64,000 nt of DNA, taken from positions 62,001-126,000 of the forward strand of contig NZ_LDWR01000017.1 in assembly GCF_001039005.1 (NCBI RefSeq), given 5' to 3'. The number at the start of each line of letters is the position of its first letter. Within the stretch, counting starts at the first letter, position 1. The notes beneath the pieces were generated by a model. The model did no database searches, was not told where the DNA came from, and worked only from the letters and a program-made list of their open reading frames with translations. This DNA is from Burkholderia cepacia (GTDB lineage: Bacteria > Pseudomonadota > Gammaproteobacteria > Burkholderiales > Burkholderiaceae). Below are positions 28,064 to 37,351 of this stretch, in pieces. The position numbers and the translations under genes were made by a program.

Positions 28064-29059
28064 ATGCGATTCCACTGGAAAACGCTCGTGCTGGCCACCG
28101 CGAGCATCACGCTGTTCGGCGGTGCGCCGGCCCGCGCCGCCGATGCCACCGACGTGAAAATCGGCTTCCTCGTCAAACAGCCGGACGATCCGTGGTTCCA
28201 GGACGAATGGCGCTTCGCCGAGCAGGCGGCGAAGGAAAAGCACTTCACGCTGATCAAGATCGCGACGCCGAGCGGCGAAAAGGTATCGACCGCGCTCGAC
28301 AGCCTCGCCGCGCAGAAGGCGCAGGGCGTGATCATCTGCGCGCCCGACGTGAAGCTCGGCCCCGGCATCGCGGCAAAAGCGAAACGCGCGGGGATCAAGC
28401 TGATGTCGGTCGACGACCAACTCGTCGACGGCCACGGCGCGCCGCTGCAGGGTGTGCCGCACATGGGCATCTCCGCCTACAAGATCGGCCAGCAGGTCGG
28501 CCAGGCCATCGCGGACGAGACGAAGCGGCGCGGCTGGAATCCGGCCGAGGTCGGCATCATCCGGCTCGCTTACGACCAGTTGCCGACCGCGCGCGAGCGC
28601 ACGACCGGCGCGGTCGACGCGCTCAAGGCCGCCGGCTTTCCGGCCGCGAACGTGATCGACGCGCCCGAGATGACGGCCGACACCGAAGGCGCGTTCAATG
28701 CGGCGAACATCGCGCTCACCAAACATGCGAACTTCAAGCGCTGGGTGGCGTTCGGCTCGAACGACGACACGACGGTCGGCGCGGTACGCGCCGCCGAGGG
28801 GCGCGGCATCGGCGCGGACGCGATGGTCGCGGTCGGCATCAACGGCAGCCAGGTCGCGCTCAACGAGTTCGCGAAGCCGAAGCCGACGGGCTTCTACGGT
28901 TCCATCCTGCTGAATCCGCGCCAGCACGGCTACCAGACAAGCATCAATATGGTCGACTGGATCACGAAGAACCAGGCACCGCCGCCGCTCGTGCTGACGT
29001 CCGGCACGCTGATCACGCGCGACAACGAAAAGCAGGCGCGCGCCGCGCTCGGTCTGTGA
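28064..29059 (+). CDS. AraF-like sugar ABC binding protein, orphan
   Basis: 331 residues with a Sec signal ending ARAADA, then periplasmic-binding fold type I: KIGFLVKQPDDPWFQDEW, GVIICAPDVKLG, and AFGSNDDTTVGAVRAAE. It closely resembles L-arabinose-binding proteins. The usual araG and araH genes do not follow; instead an SDR gene starts 19 bases later. The binding protein must share a transporter encoded elsewhere. Start at ATG with GGAG site (TGGAGTGAGACGC). Confidence 0.85.
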   Translation: MRFHWKTLVLATASITLFGGAPARAADATDVKIGFLVKQPDDPWFQDEWRFAEQAAKEKHFTLIKIATPSGEKVSTALDSLAAQKAQGVIICAPDVKLGPGIAAKAKRAGIKLMSVDDQLVDGHGAPLQGVPHMGISAYKIGQQVGQAIADETKRRGWNPAEVGIIRLAYDQLPTARERTTGAVDALKAAGFPAANVIDAPEMTADTEGAFNAANIALTKHANFKRWVAFGSNDDTTVGAVRAAEGRGIGADAMVAVGINGSQVALNEFAKPKPTGFYGSILLNPRQHGYQTSINMVDWITKNQAPPPLVLTSGTLITRDNEKQARAALGL

Positions 29060-29078
29060 GACTGCACCAGGAGCCGAC

Positions 29079-29843
29079 ATGACACGTACCACCCTCGTGA
29101 CGGGCGCCGCCGGCGGCATCGGCCAGGCGCTGTGCCGCACCTTCCTCGCGGCCGGCGACCGCGTGCTCGCGCTCGATCGCGACCGCGCGGCGCTCGACCG
29201 CTTCATCGAAACGCTCGCCGACGCGCACGCGACACCGATCGTCGACGACCTGACCGACGCGGCGCGGCTGCATTCGATGCTCGAATCGCATCCGGAAGTC
29301 GACGTGCTGGTCGCGAACGCGGGCACGGCCGCGTCGACCACGCTGCGCGATACGACGCCCGCCAGCTGGCGCACCGATCTCGATGCGAACCTGACGGCCA
29401 CCTACGTGAGCGTCGAGGCCGTGCTGTCCGGCATGCGTGCGCGCCGGCGCGGCGCGATCGCGATCATCGGTTCGGTGAACGGCGTGCACGCGCTCGGGCA
29501 TCCGGTGTACAGCGCCGCGAAGGCCGGGCTGATCAGCTACACGAAATCGCTCGCGATCGAATACGGCCGCGACGGCGTGCGCGCGAACATCGTGCTGCCG
29601 GGCACGGTGAAGACGCCCGCGTGGGAAGCGCGCGTGCAGCGCAACCCGCAGGTGTTCGAGCAATTGAGGAAGTGGTATCCGCTCGACGATTTCGCGACGC
29701 CCGACGACGTCGCGCAGGCCGCGCTGTTCCTGTGCTCGCCGGCCGCGCGGATCATCACCGGCGTCGCGTTGCCCGTCGACGGCGGCCTGCTGGCCGGCAA
29801 TCGTGTGATGGCGCAGGAACTGACGCTCGAGACGTTCTACTGA
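29079..29843 (+). CDS. SDR-family oxidoreductase, probably a sugar dehydrogenase
   Basis: 254 residues. Cofactor motif TGAAGGIGQAL at the N-terminus, NAG motif in VLVANAGTAAS, catalytic Ser/Tyr/Lys in IIGSVNGVHALGHPVYSAAKAG, and the C-terminal GVALPVDGGLLAG. Classical short-chain dehydrogenase, NAD(P)-dependent. Coupled in one operon with an AraF-like binding protein, so a pentose or related sugar dehydrogenase is a fair inference. Confidence 0.85.
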   Translation: MTRTTLVTGAAGGIGQALCRTFLAAGDRVLALDRDRAALDRFIETLADAHATPIVDDLTDAARLHSMLESHPEVDVLVANAGTAASTTLRDTTPASWRTDLDANLTATYVSVEAVLSGMRARRRGAIAIIGSVNGVHALGHPVYSAAKAGLISYTKSLAIEYGRDGVRANIVLPGTVKTPAWEARVQRNPQVFEQLRKWYPLDDFATPDDVAQAALFLCSPAARIITGVALPVDGGLLAGNRVMAQELTLETFY

Positions 29844-29908
29844 CTGCAGCGCGGGCGGCCGCCTGGCCGCCGCGCGGCCCGGTGCGCGGCGCGGTGCCGC
29901 GCGCCGTC

Positions 29909-31624
29909 TCAATGCGCAGCCGCGACCGGCTTCACCATCCTGCCGAGCACGTGCTCGGTCATCCCGCGCGCGAGTTCGGTCTCGCCCATGAACACGGTGC
30001 CGATACCCTCGCTCGACAGCAGCGCGGCCTCGTCGCCGCTGTTCGTGCACAGCACGACCTCGAGCGTCGGGTTGAGCGTGCGCGAGATCTCGACGATCTG
30101 CCGCACGTCGAACACGTCGGGCAGCGTGACGACCAGCATCCCTGCACGCGCGATATGCGCCTGCACGAGCACGATCGGCTCGATCGCGTCGCCCGACACG
30201 GCCGCGATACCGTCCGCGCGTAGCTTCTCGACGAGCTCGCGGTTCTGCTCGACGACGACATACGCGATCCCGCGCGCGTCCAGTTCATGTGCGATCCGCG
30301 TGCCGACCTTGCCATAGCCGACGATCACGACCTGCCCGGTGAGGTGTGTCTGCGGCGTCGACATCGGCAGCGCGGCGAGCGGATCGTCGCGCGCCTCGAG
30401 CCTGCGCGCGAACGCCGAATGCTTGCGGATCCATGCGAGCGCCGGATCAATCATCGCGAACAGCAGCGTATTCATCGCGATCGAGATCAGCGCGACCGCG
30501 AGAATCAGGCTCTGCCCCTCGGCCGACAGCAGCCCGAGCGCACGGCCGAGCCCCGCGAGGATGAACGAGAATTCTCCGATCTGCGCGAGGCCGGCACCGA
30601 CCGTCAGCGCGGTGTTCAGCGGATAGCGGAACGCGATCACGAGCGCGACCGCCGCGAGCGTCTTGCCGACCAGCACGATCGCCGCGACCTCGATCACGTG
30701 CAGCGGCTCGTCGAGCAGCACCTTCGGGTCGAACAGCATCCCGACCGAAATGAAGAACAGCACCGAGAACGCGTCGCGCAGCGGCAGCGTCTCGTCGGCC
30801 GCGCGCCGGCTGAATTCCGACTCGCGCATCATCATCCCGGCGAAGAACGCACCGAGCGCGAACGACACGTCGAACAGCTTCGCCGCGCCGAACGCGATGC
30901 CGACCGCGGCCGCGATCATGCACAGCGTGAACAGCTCGCGCGAGCCCGTGCGCGCGACGAGCCACAAAATGCGCGGAAATACGCGCTTGCCGACCACGAG
31001 CATCAGCGCGATGAATGCCGCGACCTTCAGCATCGTGACGCCGAGCGTGCCCCAGATGCTGCCGCCGGCCGCATGCACGTCGCCGGGCGGCGTGCCGCCG
31101 AGCAGCCCCGCGACGGGCGGCAGCAGCACCAGCACGAGCACCATCACGAGATCCTCGACGACGAGCCAGCCGACCGCGATGCGTCCGTTCACCGTTTCGA
31201 CGAGCCCGCGCCCTTCGAGCGCGCGCAGCAGCACGACCGTGCTCGCGACCGACAGCGCGAGCCCGAACACGAGCGCCGCACCGACGCTCCAGCCCCACGT
31301 GAGCGCGAGCCCGCCGCCGAGCAGCGTCGCGACGGTAATCTGCACGACGGCGCCCGGCAGCGCGATCTTGCGCACCGCGAGCAGATCGCCGAGCGAGAAA
31401 TGCAGGCCGACGCCGAACATCAGCAGCATCACGCCGACCTCGGCGAGCTGCTGTGCGAGCGAAAGATCGCCGACGAAACCGGGCGTGCCGGGACCGATCA
31501 CGATCCCGGCGAGCAGATAGCCGACGAGCGGCGGCATTTTCAGCAGCGACGCGAAGTAACCGAAGATCATCGCGAGACCGAAACCGGCCGCGAGCAACGC
31601 AATCAGGCTGACGTCATGAGGCAT
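29909..31624 (-). CDS. CPA2 monovalent cation:proton antiporter with RCK domain
   Basis: About 571 residues; ATG at MPHDVSLIAL directly follows GGGAGGGGGG. Twelve or so helices of the Na_H_exchanger type (residues 1-390) then a TrkA-N/RCK nucleotide-binding domain (VVIVGYGKVGTRIAHEL). The YbaL/KefB group moves K+ or Na+ against H+, gated by nucleotides. Ends in a short Ala/His tail. Separate from the oxidase operon upstream by a strong hairpin. Confidence 0.9.
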   Translation of the reverse strand: MPHDVSLIALLAAGFGLAMIFGYFASLLKMPPLVGYLLAGIVIGPGTPGFVGDLSLAQQLAEVGVMLLMFGVGLHFSLGDLLAVRKIALPGAVVQITVATLLGGGLALTWGWSVGAALVFGLALSVASTVVLLRALEGRGLVETVNGRIAVGWLVVEDLVMVLVLVLLPPVAGLLGGTPPGDVHAAGGSIWGTLGVTMLKVAAFIALMLVVGKRVFPRILWLVARTGSRELFTLCMIAAAVGIAFGAAKLFDVSFALGAFFAGMMMRESEFSRRAADETLPLRDAFSVLFFISVGMLFDPKVLLDEPLHVIEVAAIVLVGKTLAAVALVIAFRYPLNTALTVGAGLAQIGEFSFILAGLGRALGLLSAEGQSLILAVALISIAMNTLLFAMIDPALAWIRKHSAFARRLEARDDPLAALPMSTPQTHLTGQVVIVGYGKVGTRIAHELDARGIAYVVVEQNRELVEKLRADGIAAVSGDAIEPIVLVQAHIARAGMLVVTLPDVFDVRQIVEISRTLNPTLEVVLCTNSGDEAALLSSEGIGTVFMGETELARGMTEHVLGRMVKPVAAAH

Positions 31625-31696
31625 CCCCCCTCCCAAGTTCTTGTAACTATTTAGTAAGGTTCAAGAATGGAAGGATAAGGGATGAGGCGGAACAAT

Positions 31697-31733
31697 GGCG
31701 CGCCGCCGCGAAAATTTCACGCGGCGGCGCGCC
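31697..31733 (-). terminator. Very strong hairpin after the gluconate-dehydrogenase operon
   Basis: A perfect 14-bp stem, GGCGCGCCGCCGCG with its complement, around a 9-base AT-rich loop, 100 bases beyond the cytochrome stop codon. No clear T-run follows on the minus strand, but the stem alone should stop or protect transcripts before the antiporter gene. Confidence 0.65.
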
Positions 31734-31832
31734 TTGGCGGGGTGCAACCCCGGCGAAACGCAAGGCGCCGCGCGAGCGCGCCGGCACGTTGAAACGGCCC
31801 GGACAGGCGGGGCTGGCGCCCCGCCGCTCCCG

Positions 31833-33257
31833 TCAGCGCGACGCTTGCGGGAACCGCGCGCCCGGCGGCGGTTCGGGCCGGGTCGACGGGACGCTCTTGC
31901 GCACCTTCGCGACCTGCGCGGCCGTCACCTGCACGCCCGTGTTGCCCCAGCTCGTGCGCACGAAGTTCGACACGTCCGCGACTTCCTGGTCCGACAGGCG
32001 CCAGCCGAGCGGCGGCATCGTGAAGGTCGACGGCGCGGTGCGCGTGCCCTGCAGCGCGCTGCCTTCCAGCACGACGTGGATCAGCGACGTCGGATCGTTG
32101 CCCTGCACGACCGGGTTGCCGGCCAGCGCCGGGAACACGCGCGTGTAGCCGTGGCCGTCGCTGCGGTGGCAGGCCATGCAGTTGTCGCGATAGACGGCCG
32201 CACCCGGCTTGCTCGCGTCGCCGGTCTGCAGCGCCTTCGCGGCGGCCGCATCGTACACGTGCGGAGGCTCGCCCTGCACACGCGGCGGCAGCGTCTTCAG
32301 ATAACGCGCGATCGCGTTCAGGTCGTCGTCGGTCATGTGCTGCATGCTGTGGCCGACCACGTCCGTCATTCCGCCGAACGCAGCCGTGCGCAGCGTGCGA
32401 CCCGTCTTCAGGAACTGCACGATCTCGGTTTCCGTCCACGTGCCGAGCCCCGTGCGCGGCTCGCCACGCAGGCTCGTCGGCACCCAGCCGTCGATCGCCG
32501 CGCCGCCGGCCAGGAAGTCCGGGCCGTCCGCGTCGGTCAGCCCGCGCTCCTGCATCGTCGGCGCGCGCGGCGTGTGACACGCGCCGCAGTGGCCGAGGCC
32601 CTGCACAAGATACGCGCCGCGCGCGACCACCGGGTCGGTATACGGCGCCGCGTCGAACGGCTTCGGCGACGGTGCGAACATCGTGCGCCAGATGCCGAGC
32701 GGCCAGCGCATCGACAGCGGCCACACGATGTCGACCGCGCGGTTCTCGTGCTCGACCGGCGCGACGCCGTGCATGAAGTACGCGTACAGCGCCTTCATGT
32801 CGTCGTCGGTGAGGCGCGCATAGGACGGGAACGGCATGGCCGGATACATCGTGTCGCCGTTCTTGCGCACGCCCTCGCGCACCGCGCGGGTGAAGTCCTC
32901 GACCGTCCAGCCGCCCAGGCCCGTTTTCGGGTCCGGCGTGATGTTCGTCGAATAGATGCCGCCGATCGGCGTGTCGAACTTCAGCCCGCCCGCGAACGGC
33001 TTGCCGCCGCTCGCGGTGTGGCACGCGATGCAGTCGCCCGCGCGCGCGAGGTATTCGCCGCGCTTGACGAGGTTCGCATCGGCGGATTGGGTCACGGGTG
33101 CGGCCGCCGGGCCGGAAGCCGCCGCGGGCGCAGCCGCCGGCTGGGCGAAAGCCGCCGTGCCCGCGAGACCGAACGCGGCGCAGGCCGCACCGGCCGCCAG
33201 TACGCGTCGCACCGGCGAAAGGCGACGCGCGGCGTCGTGGTTCATCGTCCTCTTCAT
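31833..33257 (-). CDS. Tri-haem cytochrome c subunit of gluconate-2-dehydrogenase type
   Basis: 474 residues from MKRTMNHDAARR with a signal peptide ending TAAFAQ. Three haem c sites: CIACH, CGACH and CMACH. It passes electrons from the membrane-anchored flavoprotein to ubiquinone or an oxidase. Its ATG overlaps the flavoprotein stop by 4 bases. Together with the next two genes this is the periplasmic, three-subunit membrane-bound gluconate/sugar-acid dehydrogenase class. Pro-rich C-terminus. Confidence 0.92.
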   Translation of the reverse strand: MKRTMNHDAARRLSPVRRVLAAGAACAAFGLAGTAAFAQPAAAPAAASGPAAAPVTQSADANLVKRGEYLARAGDCIACHTASGGKPFAGGLKFDTPIGGIYSTNITPDPKTGLGGWTVEDFTRAVREGVRKNGDTMYPAMPFPSYARLTDDDMKALYAYFMHGVAPVEHENRAVDIVWPLSMRWPLGIWRTMFAPSPKPFDAAPYTDPVVARGAYLVQGLGHCGACHTPRAPTMQERGLTDADGPDFLAGGAAIDGWVPTSLRGEPRTGLGTWTETEIVQFLKTGRTLRTAAFGGMTDVVGHSMQHMTDDDLNAIARYLKTLPPRVQGEPPHVYDAAAAKALQTGDASKPGAAVYRDNCMACHRSDGHGYTRVFPALAGNPVVQGNDPTSLIHVVLEGSALQGTRTAPSTFTMPPLGWRLSDQEVADVSNFVRTSWGNTGVQVTAAQVAKVRKSVPSTRPEPPPGARFPQASR

Positions 33258-35032
33258 GCGGTCACCAGCGGGGCGGGATTTTTCAGGTATTGCTCGCGGA
33301 TCGCGCGTGCCGACCAGTAGGCCAGCGCCGCGATGATCCCGGTCGGGTTGTAGCCGATGCCTTGCGGCAGCGCCGAGGCGCCCATCACGAACACGTTGTG
33401 CACATCCCAGCACTGCAGGTAACGGTTCAGCACGCTCGTCTTCGGGTCGGTGCCCATCACCGCGCCGCCGACGAGGTGGGTCGTCTGGTACGCACGCGAA
33501 TCGAAGTGCTTGCCGAACTCGCGCGTCGATACGCCGATCGACTTCGGCCCCATCGCCTCCGCGATCTTCTTCATCTGCCCGGTCACGTACTGCGCCATCC
33601 TGATGTCGTTGTCCTTCCAGTCGAAGGTCATCCGCAACAACGGCTGGCCGTACGAATCGCGATAGGTCGGATCGAGGTCGAGATACACATCGCGGTACGA
33701 CATGTTCGAGCCGTGCGCGTCCATCGAGATCGTGTGCGCGTAGTAGTCCTTCACGGATTTCTTCCACGCCGAGCCCCACTGCGGCGTGCCGGCCGGCGTC
33801 GCGATGCCGCTGACCGGCTTCACGCCGGCCTGGTTCACCCACAGCGGCGAGCCGCCGACGAAGCCCAGCGGGCCGTGGTCGAAGTTGTCCGCGTTGAAGT
33901 CGTCCACCGCGACGCCGTTGCCGCCCGCGCCGATGAACGGATTCGTGTAGGTATCCTTGTCGAAGAACGCCTTGATCGTCGACAGGTTCTGGTACGCAAA
34001 ATTGCGGCCGACCACGCCTTCGCCCGAGATCGGGTCGTACGGCTTGCCGATCCCCGACAACAGCAGCAGGTGCACGTTGTGATACTGGAACGCGGCCACG
34101 ATCACGAGATCGGCCGGCTGGTGCACTTCACGCCCGGCCGGGTCGACGTACGTCACGCCCGTCGCGCGCTTCTTCGTGTCGTCGAGGTCGACGCGCAGCA
34201 CGTGGCACTTCGAGCGCAACTCGAAGTTCGGTGCCTGCTTCAGCGCGGGCAGGATGTTCAGGTTCGGCGACGCCTTCGAGTACATGTAGCACGCGTAGCC
34301 GCTGCAGTAGCCGCAGAAGTTGCACGGACCCATCTGCACGCCGTACGGGTTCGTGTACGGGCCCGACGTGTTCGCCGACGGCAGCCGGTACGGGTGCAGC
34401 CCGAGCGACCGGGCCGCATCGAAGAAACGCTGCGCCGAATACGTATTGAGCTGCGCGGGCAACGGGAAATTGTCGCTGCGGTTCGCCTCGAACACGTTGC
34501 CGTCGCCGACCACCTTGCCGCCGACCTTGTACGCCTGCCCCGACGTGCCGAACACCTTCTCGGCAAAATCGAAATGCGGCTCGAGCTCGTCGTAGCTGAC
34601 GCCCGTGTCCTGGATCGTCATCCCCGCGGGGATGAACTTCTTGCCGTAGCGCTCTTCGTAGTGGCTGCGCAGGCGCAGCTCTTCCGGCGTGATCCGGAAA
34701 TGCACACCCGACCAGTGCAGCCCCGCGCCACCCACGCCCTCGCCCGGCAGGAACGCGGCGAGCTGCCGGTACGGCAACGCGGTGTCCTGCACGCCATGGC
34801 GAATCGACACGGTTGTCTTCGACAGGTCGAGAAACAGCTTCTTGCGGATGTTGTAGGTCAGCTCGTCGATCGTGTTCGGATACGCGCCGTCTGGATAGGT
34901 GTCGCGATATTCACCGCGCTCGAGCGCGACGACCTTCAAGCCCGCTTCGGTCAGTTCCTTCGCGAGAATCGCGCCGGTCCAGCCGAAGCCGACGATCACC
35001 GCATCGACATGCGGTTTTTTATCTGCGGCCAT
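33254..35032 (-). CDS. GMC flavoprotein subunit of gluconate-2-dehydrogenase type
   Basis: 592 residues. FAD-binding DAVIVGFGWTGAILAKEL at the N-terminus and the C-terminal GMC segment VFVMGASALPQGIGYNPTGIIAAL. A Cys-rich stretch near residues 240-260 (GPCNFCGYCSGYACY) can bind an Fe-S cluster as in related sugar dehydrogenases. It has no signal of its own and should travel with the Tat-signal small subunit. TGATG overlap with that subunit gene. Confidence 0.93.
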   Translation of the reverse strand: MAADKKPHVDAVIVGFGWTGAILAKELTEAGLKVVALERGEYRDTYPDGAYPNTIDELTYNIRKKLFLDLSKTTVSIRHGVQDTALPYRQLAAFLPGEGVGGAGLHWSGVHFRITPEELRLRSHYEERYGKKFIPAGMTIQDTGVSYDELEPHFDFAEKVFGTSGQAYKVGGKVVGDGNVFEANRSDNFPLPAQLNTYSAQRFFDAARSLGLHPYRLPSANTSGPYTNPYGVQMGPCNFCGYCSGYACYMYSKASPNLNILPALKQAPNFELRSKCHVLRVDLDDTKKRATGVTYVDPAGREVHQPADLVIVAAFQYHNVHLLLLSGIGKPYDPISGEGVVGRNFAYQNLSTIKAFFDKDTYTNPFIGAGGNGVAVDDFNADNFDHGPLGFVGGSPLWVNQAGVKPVSGIATPAGTPQWGSAWKKSVKDYYAHTISMDAHGSNMSYRDVYLDLDPTYRDSYGQPLLRMTFDWKDNDIRMAQYVTGQMKKIAEAMGPKSIGVSTREFGKHFDSRAYQTTHLVGGAVMGTDPKTSVLNRYLQCWDVHNVFVMGASALPQGIGYNPTGIIAALAYWSARAIREQYLKNPAPLVTA

Positions 35033-35772
35033 CAGCTGCGCTCCCCGTTGATCGAGACGGGGCCATACGGATAGGCCTTGCCGTTCTGGTTGACGAAATC
35101 CATGAAGTCCGCGCGCGCACCCGGAAAACCGATCATCTTCCACGCGGCCATGTCGTGATTGCCGCCATGCACCGGATCGCAGAAGTAGCCTTCGCGCGTG
35201 TTCTGCAGCAGCTGCCCGAAGAACACCTCGGGCGGCACGTCGTCGATCTGCGCGCCGCCCTTCTCCAGCGCGCCGAGCACCGTGTCGCGCGTCGGCGCGT
35301 CGAGCTCCGCGAACGCCTTGCCGTGGGCCTTCTCGCAATAGCGGTTGACGGCCGCGATGCCGAGCCGGTAGATGTCGCGCGGCACGAGCTTCAGCTGGTA
35401 GCCGAGCTCGGGCACGCCCTGCTGGAACGGCCCCTGCATGTACCACGTCGCGCCCTGCGCATACGGCGTCTCCATCTGGCGGTCGATGAATTCGGGCACG
35501 CCCGATTCGAGCGCGCCGGGGCCTTCGGCGTCGGCCGGGATCAGCCGGTCGACGGCGGCCTGGACGAACGCCCATTCCTTCGCATCGAAGAAGGTCGGCT
35601 TGTACGGGGCGCGTTCGGCGCCGGCCGATGCGGCGGGCGCGCTGCCGGCCGTCGTCGCGGACTGCGACGACGAGCGCAGGTCGCAGCCGGCAACCGACGC
35701 GATCGGCACGAGCGCGACCGACGTGCGCAGGAAACGGCGGCGCGAGTTGGGTTTGTCAGATGGCGTGGACAT
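35032..35772 (-). CDS. Gluconate 2-dehydrogenase subunit 3 family (small, Tat-signal)
   Basis: 246 residues. Tat signal with the twin-Arg motif SRRRFLRTS, followed by SVAGCDLRSS, so lipidation is also possible. The mature part is the Gluconate_2-dh3 fold and carries the flavoprotein across the membrane by hitch-hiking. First gene of the three-gene operon, with its promoter region holding a LacI-type operator about 330 bases upstream. Confidence 0.9.
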   Translation of the reverse strand: MSTPSDKPNSRRRFLRTSVALVPIASVAGCDLRSSSQSATTAGSAPAASAGAERAPYKPTFFDAKEWAFVQAAVDRLIPADAEGPGALESGVPEFIDRQMETPYAQGATWYMQGPFQQGVPELGYQLKLVPRDIYRLGIAAVNRYCEKAHGKAFAELDAPTRDTVLGALEKGGAQIDDVPPEVFFGQLLQNTREGYFCDPVHGGNHDMAAWKMIGFPGARADFMDFVNQNGKAYPYGPVSINGERS

Positions 35773-36337
35773 GGTCGGATGTTGATCGTTGGGGATCGGG
35801 GGCCGGACGCACGCATTCCGTGTGCTGCGTGTCCGGCACGGCAGCCATGCCGCACGCGGCCGGCCGTCCTGTTCTTTCGGATGCTGCGAACAACCTCGAT
35901 GCAGCCGCGTGCGCGCCGGGTTCCGGGGGCGCTGCGCGGATCGACCTCTACGCGGGCCTTATCGTCGGACAAATACCAGCCATCGGCCCGCATCTGCCCG
36001 CCATCGCCATGACCCTGATTCAACTTAGACGCCACGTTTGCCGACGGCAAGCGCAACGTGCACGACCCTCTTTCGGGTCCGGCGACGCGTGGCGCGAATT
36101 ATAAATGGAACCGGTTCCATTATTAGACAGTTCAATGCAATTCAATGCATCGAAAATTGCAACAATTGAAAAATCCGGGATGTGGAATACGCAAGGACGG
36201 CGCGATTACAGGCCGATCCGCCCGCCGGGCAGGCGATTGTTCCGAGTCGTGCCGAGCCGGTGACTGTCTCTTTCCAGCGACGCTGGCGCAACGCGCCGGT
36301 GCCGGTTTGCAGCGCGGTCTGGTAGCCTCCGCGTCTC
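35773..36337. other. 565-base gap, promoter region of the oxidase operon
   Basis: Includes the operator and -10 box described separately, followed on the right by TTCAATGCAATTCAATGCA, a 9-base direct repeat. No gene is supported in it. The left two thirds read as a long untranslated leader of the oxidase operon. Confidence 0.5.
36098..36121 (-). promoter_or_regulatory. LacI-type operator on a TATAAT promoter
   Basis: AATGGAACCGGTTCCATT (36104-36121) is a perfect 18-base palindrome with a central CG, the shape of LacI/GalR operators. On the minus strand it abuts TATAAT (36098-36103), a perfect -10 box, so a bound repressor would block RNA polymerase. The gene downstream in that direction is the gluconate-dehydrogenase operon. 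The repressor gene is not in the window. Confidence 0.65.
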
Positions 36338-36922
36338 ATGAATACACAGAACAACAATCCGCTGGCGCCCGACGCGACCAGTATCAGCAAATACCTTAGC
36401 TACCTGCTGCGCCACGCGCCGCAGACGATCGGCCTGCAACTCGACCCGGAAGGCTGGGCCGACATCGGCGAGCTGATCGCCGGCGCCGCCCGCGACGGGC
36501 GCAGCCTCGATCGCACGACGATTGAAACCGTCTGCGCGACCAGCGACAAGCAGCGCTTCGCCCTCTCCGACGACGGTCGACGCATCCGCGCGGTACAAGG
36601 CCATTCGACATCCGCCGTGCAGCGCCGGTATCCGGCCGCGCAACCGCCCGAGCGCCTCTATCACGGCACCGCGACACGCTTTCTGGATTCGATTCGTGCG
36701 CAAGGGCTGAAACCAGGCGCCCGACATCACGTGCATCTGTCGCCGGACATCGGGACGGCACTGGCCGTCGGTACGCGCTACGGCGTCCCCGTGATTCTCG
36801 AGATCGATGCGCTGCGCATGCAGCGGCAAGGCCACACGTTCTTCGTCGCCGAAAACGGCGTATGGCTGACCGACGCCGTGCCGGCCGAATTCCTCACACC
36901 GATCGATCCGCCTGCGTGCTGA
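36338..36922 (+). CDS. kptA: RNA 2'-phosphotransferase (KptA/Tpt1)
   Basis: 194 residues. Full KptA signature: SKYLSYLLRHAPQTIGLQLD and GWADIGELI at the start, then YHGTATRFLDSIRAQGLKPG, HVHLSPD, VILEIDA and ENGVWLTDAVP. It moves a splice-junction 2'-phosphate to NAD, releasing nicotinamide and ADP-ribose 1'',2''-cyclic phosphate. Bacteria lack the matching tRNA splicing, so its natural substrate is unclear. Single gene. Confidence 0.93.
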   Translation: MNTQNNNPLAPDATSISKYLSYLLRHAPQTIGLQLDPEGWADIGELIAGAARDGRSLDRTTIETVCATSDKQRFALSDDGRRIRAVQGHSTSAVQRRYPAAQPPERLYHGTATRFLDSIRAQGLKPGARHHVHLSPDIGTALAVGTRYGVPVILEIDALRMQRQGHTFFVAENGVWLTDAVPAEFLTPIDPPAC

Positions 36923-36934
36923 GCCGCACGCCGC

Positions 36935-37351
36935 TCACCACGGCCAGAACATCGACGCGATGGACAGCGCGAGGGCCGCGCAAAGCGGCGAGTAGTACAG
37001 CGTGTCCATCCGCGCGAAACGCGACCCGCGAATCCGCTTGAAGAAACCGACGTAGCGGAAATCGCCGACGGCCCGCACCGCGAAGATCAATGCGAGCGCA
37101 ACGACCGCGAATGCGATCGTGCCGGGATACGGGTTCCGCCCGAACCAGCCGGCTCGCGTGGCGACCATGCACGCGCCGGCCAGCAGCGCCGCCGCGACGG
37201 CGAGCGTGCCGACGGCGGTCGGCCGCAGCAGCGGCTCGCCGTCCTGTTCCGGAATGGCCGCACGCTTGCCCAGCCGCCCGCCGAACGCCCAGTAGACGTG
37301 AACGAGCGCAATCGCGCAAAGCGTCGGCACGCTGAAATACGCACCGGTCAT
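36935..37351 (-). CDS. Small membrane protein, DUF3995-like
   Basis: 138 residues from MTGAYFSVPTLCAIAL. Four predicted helices (about 5-25, 45-65, 75-95, 118-136) with VYWAFGGRLGKRAAIP after the first, characteristic of the DUF3995 group. Function unknown. Convergent with kptA. Start chosen because upstream codons are Cys/Thr/Arg-rich and unlike a membrane protein. Confidence 0.7.
   Translation of the reverse strand: MTGAYFSVPTLCAIALVHVYWAFGGRLGKRAAIPEQDGEPLLRPTAVGTLAVAAALLAGACMVATRAGWFGRNPYPGTIAFAVVALALIFAVRAVGDFRYVGFFKRIRGSRFARMDTLYYSPLCAALALSIASMFWPW

Noticed and set aside
29844..29908. Rho-independent terminator between SDR and antiporter genes
   Set aside because: GC-rich inverted pieces are present, but the stem is imperfect and there is no T-run.
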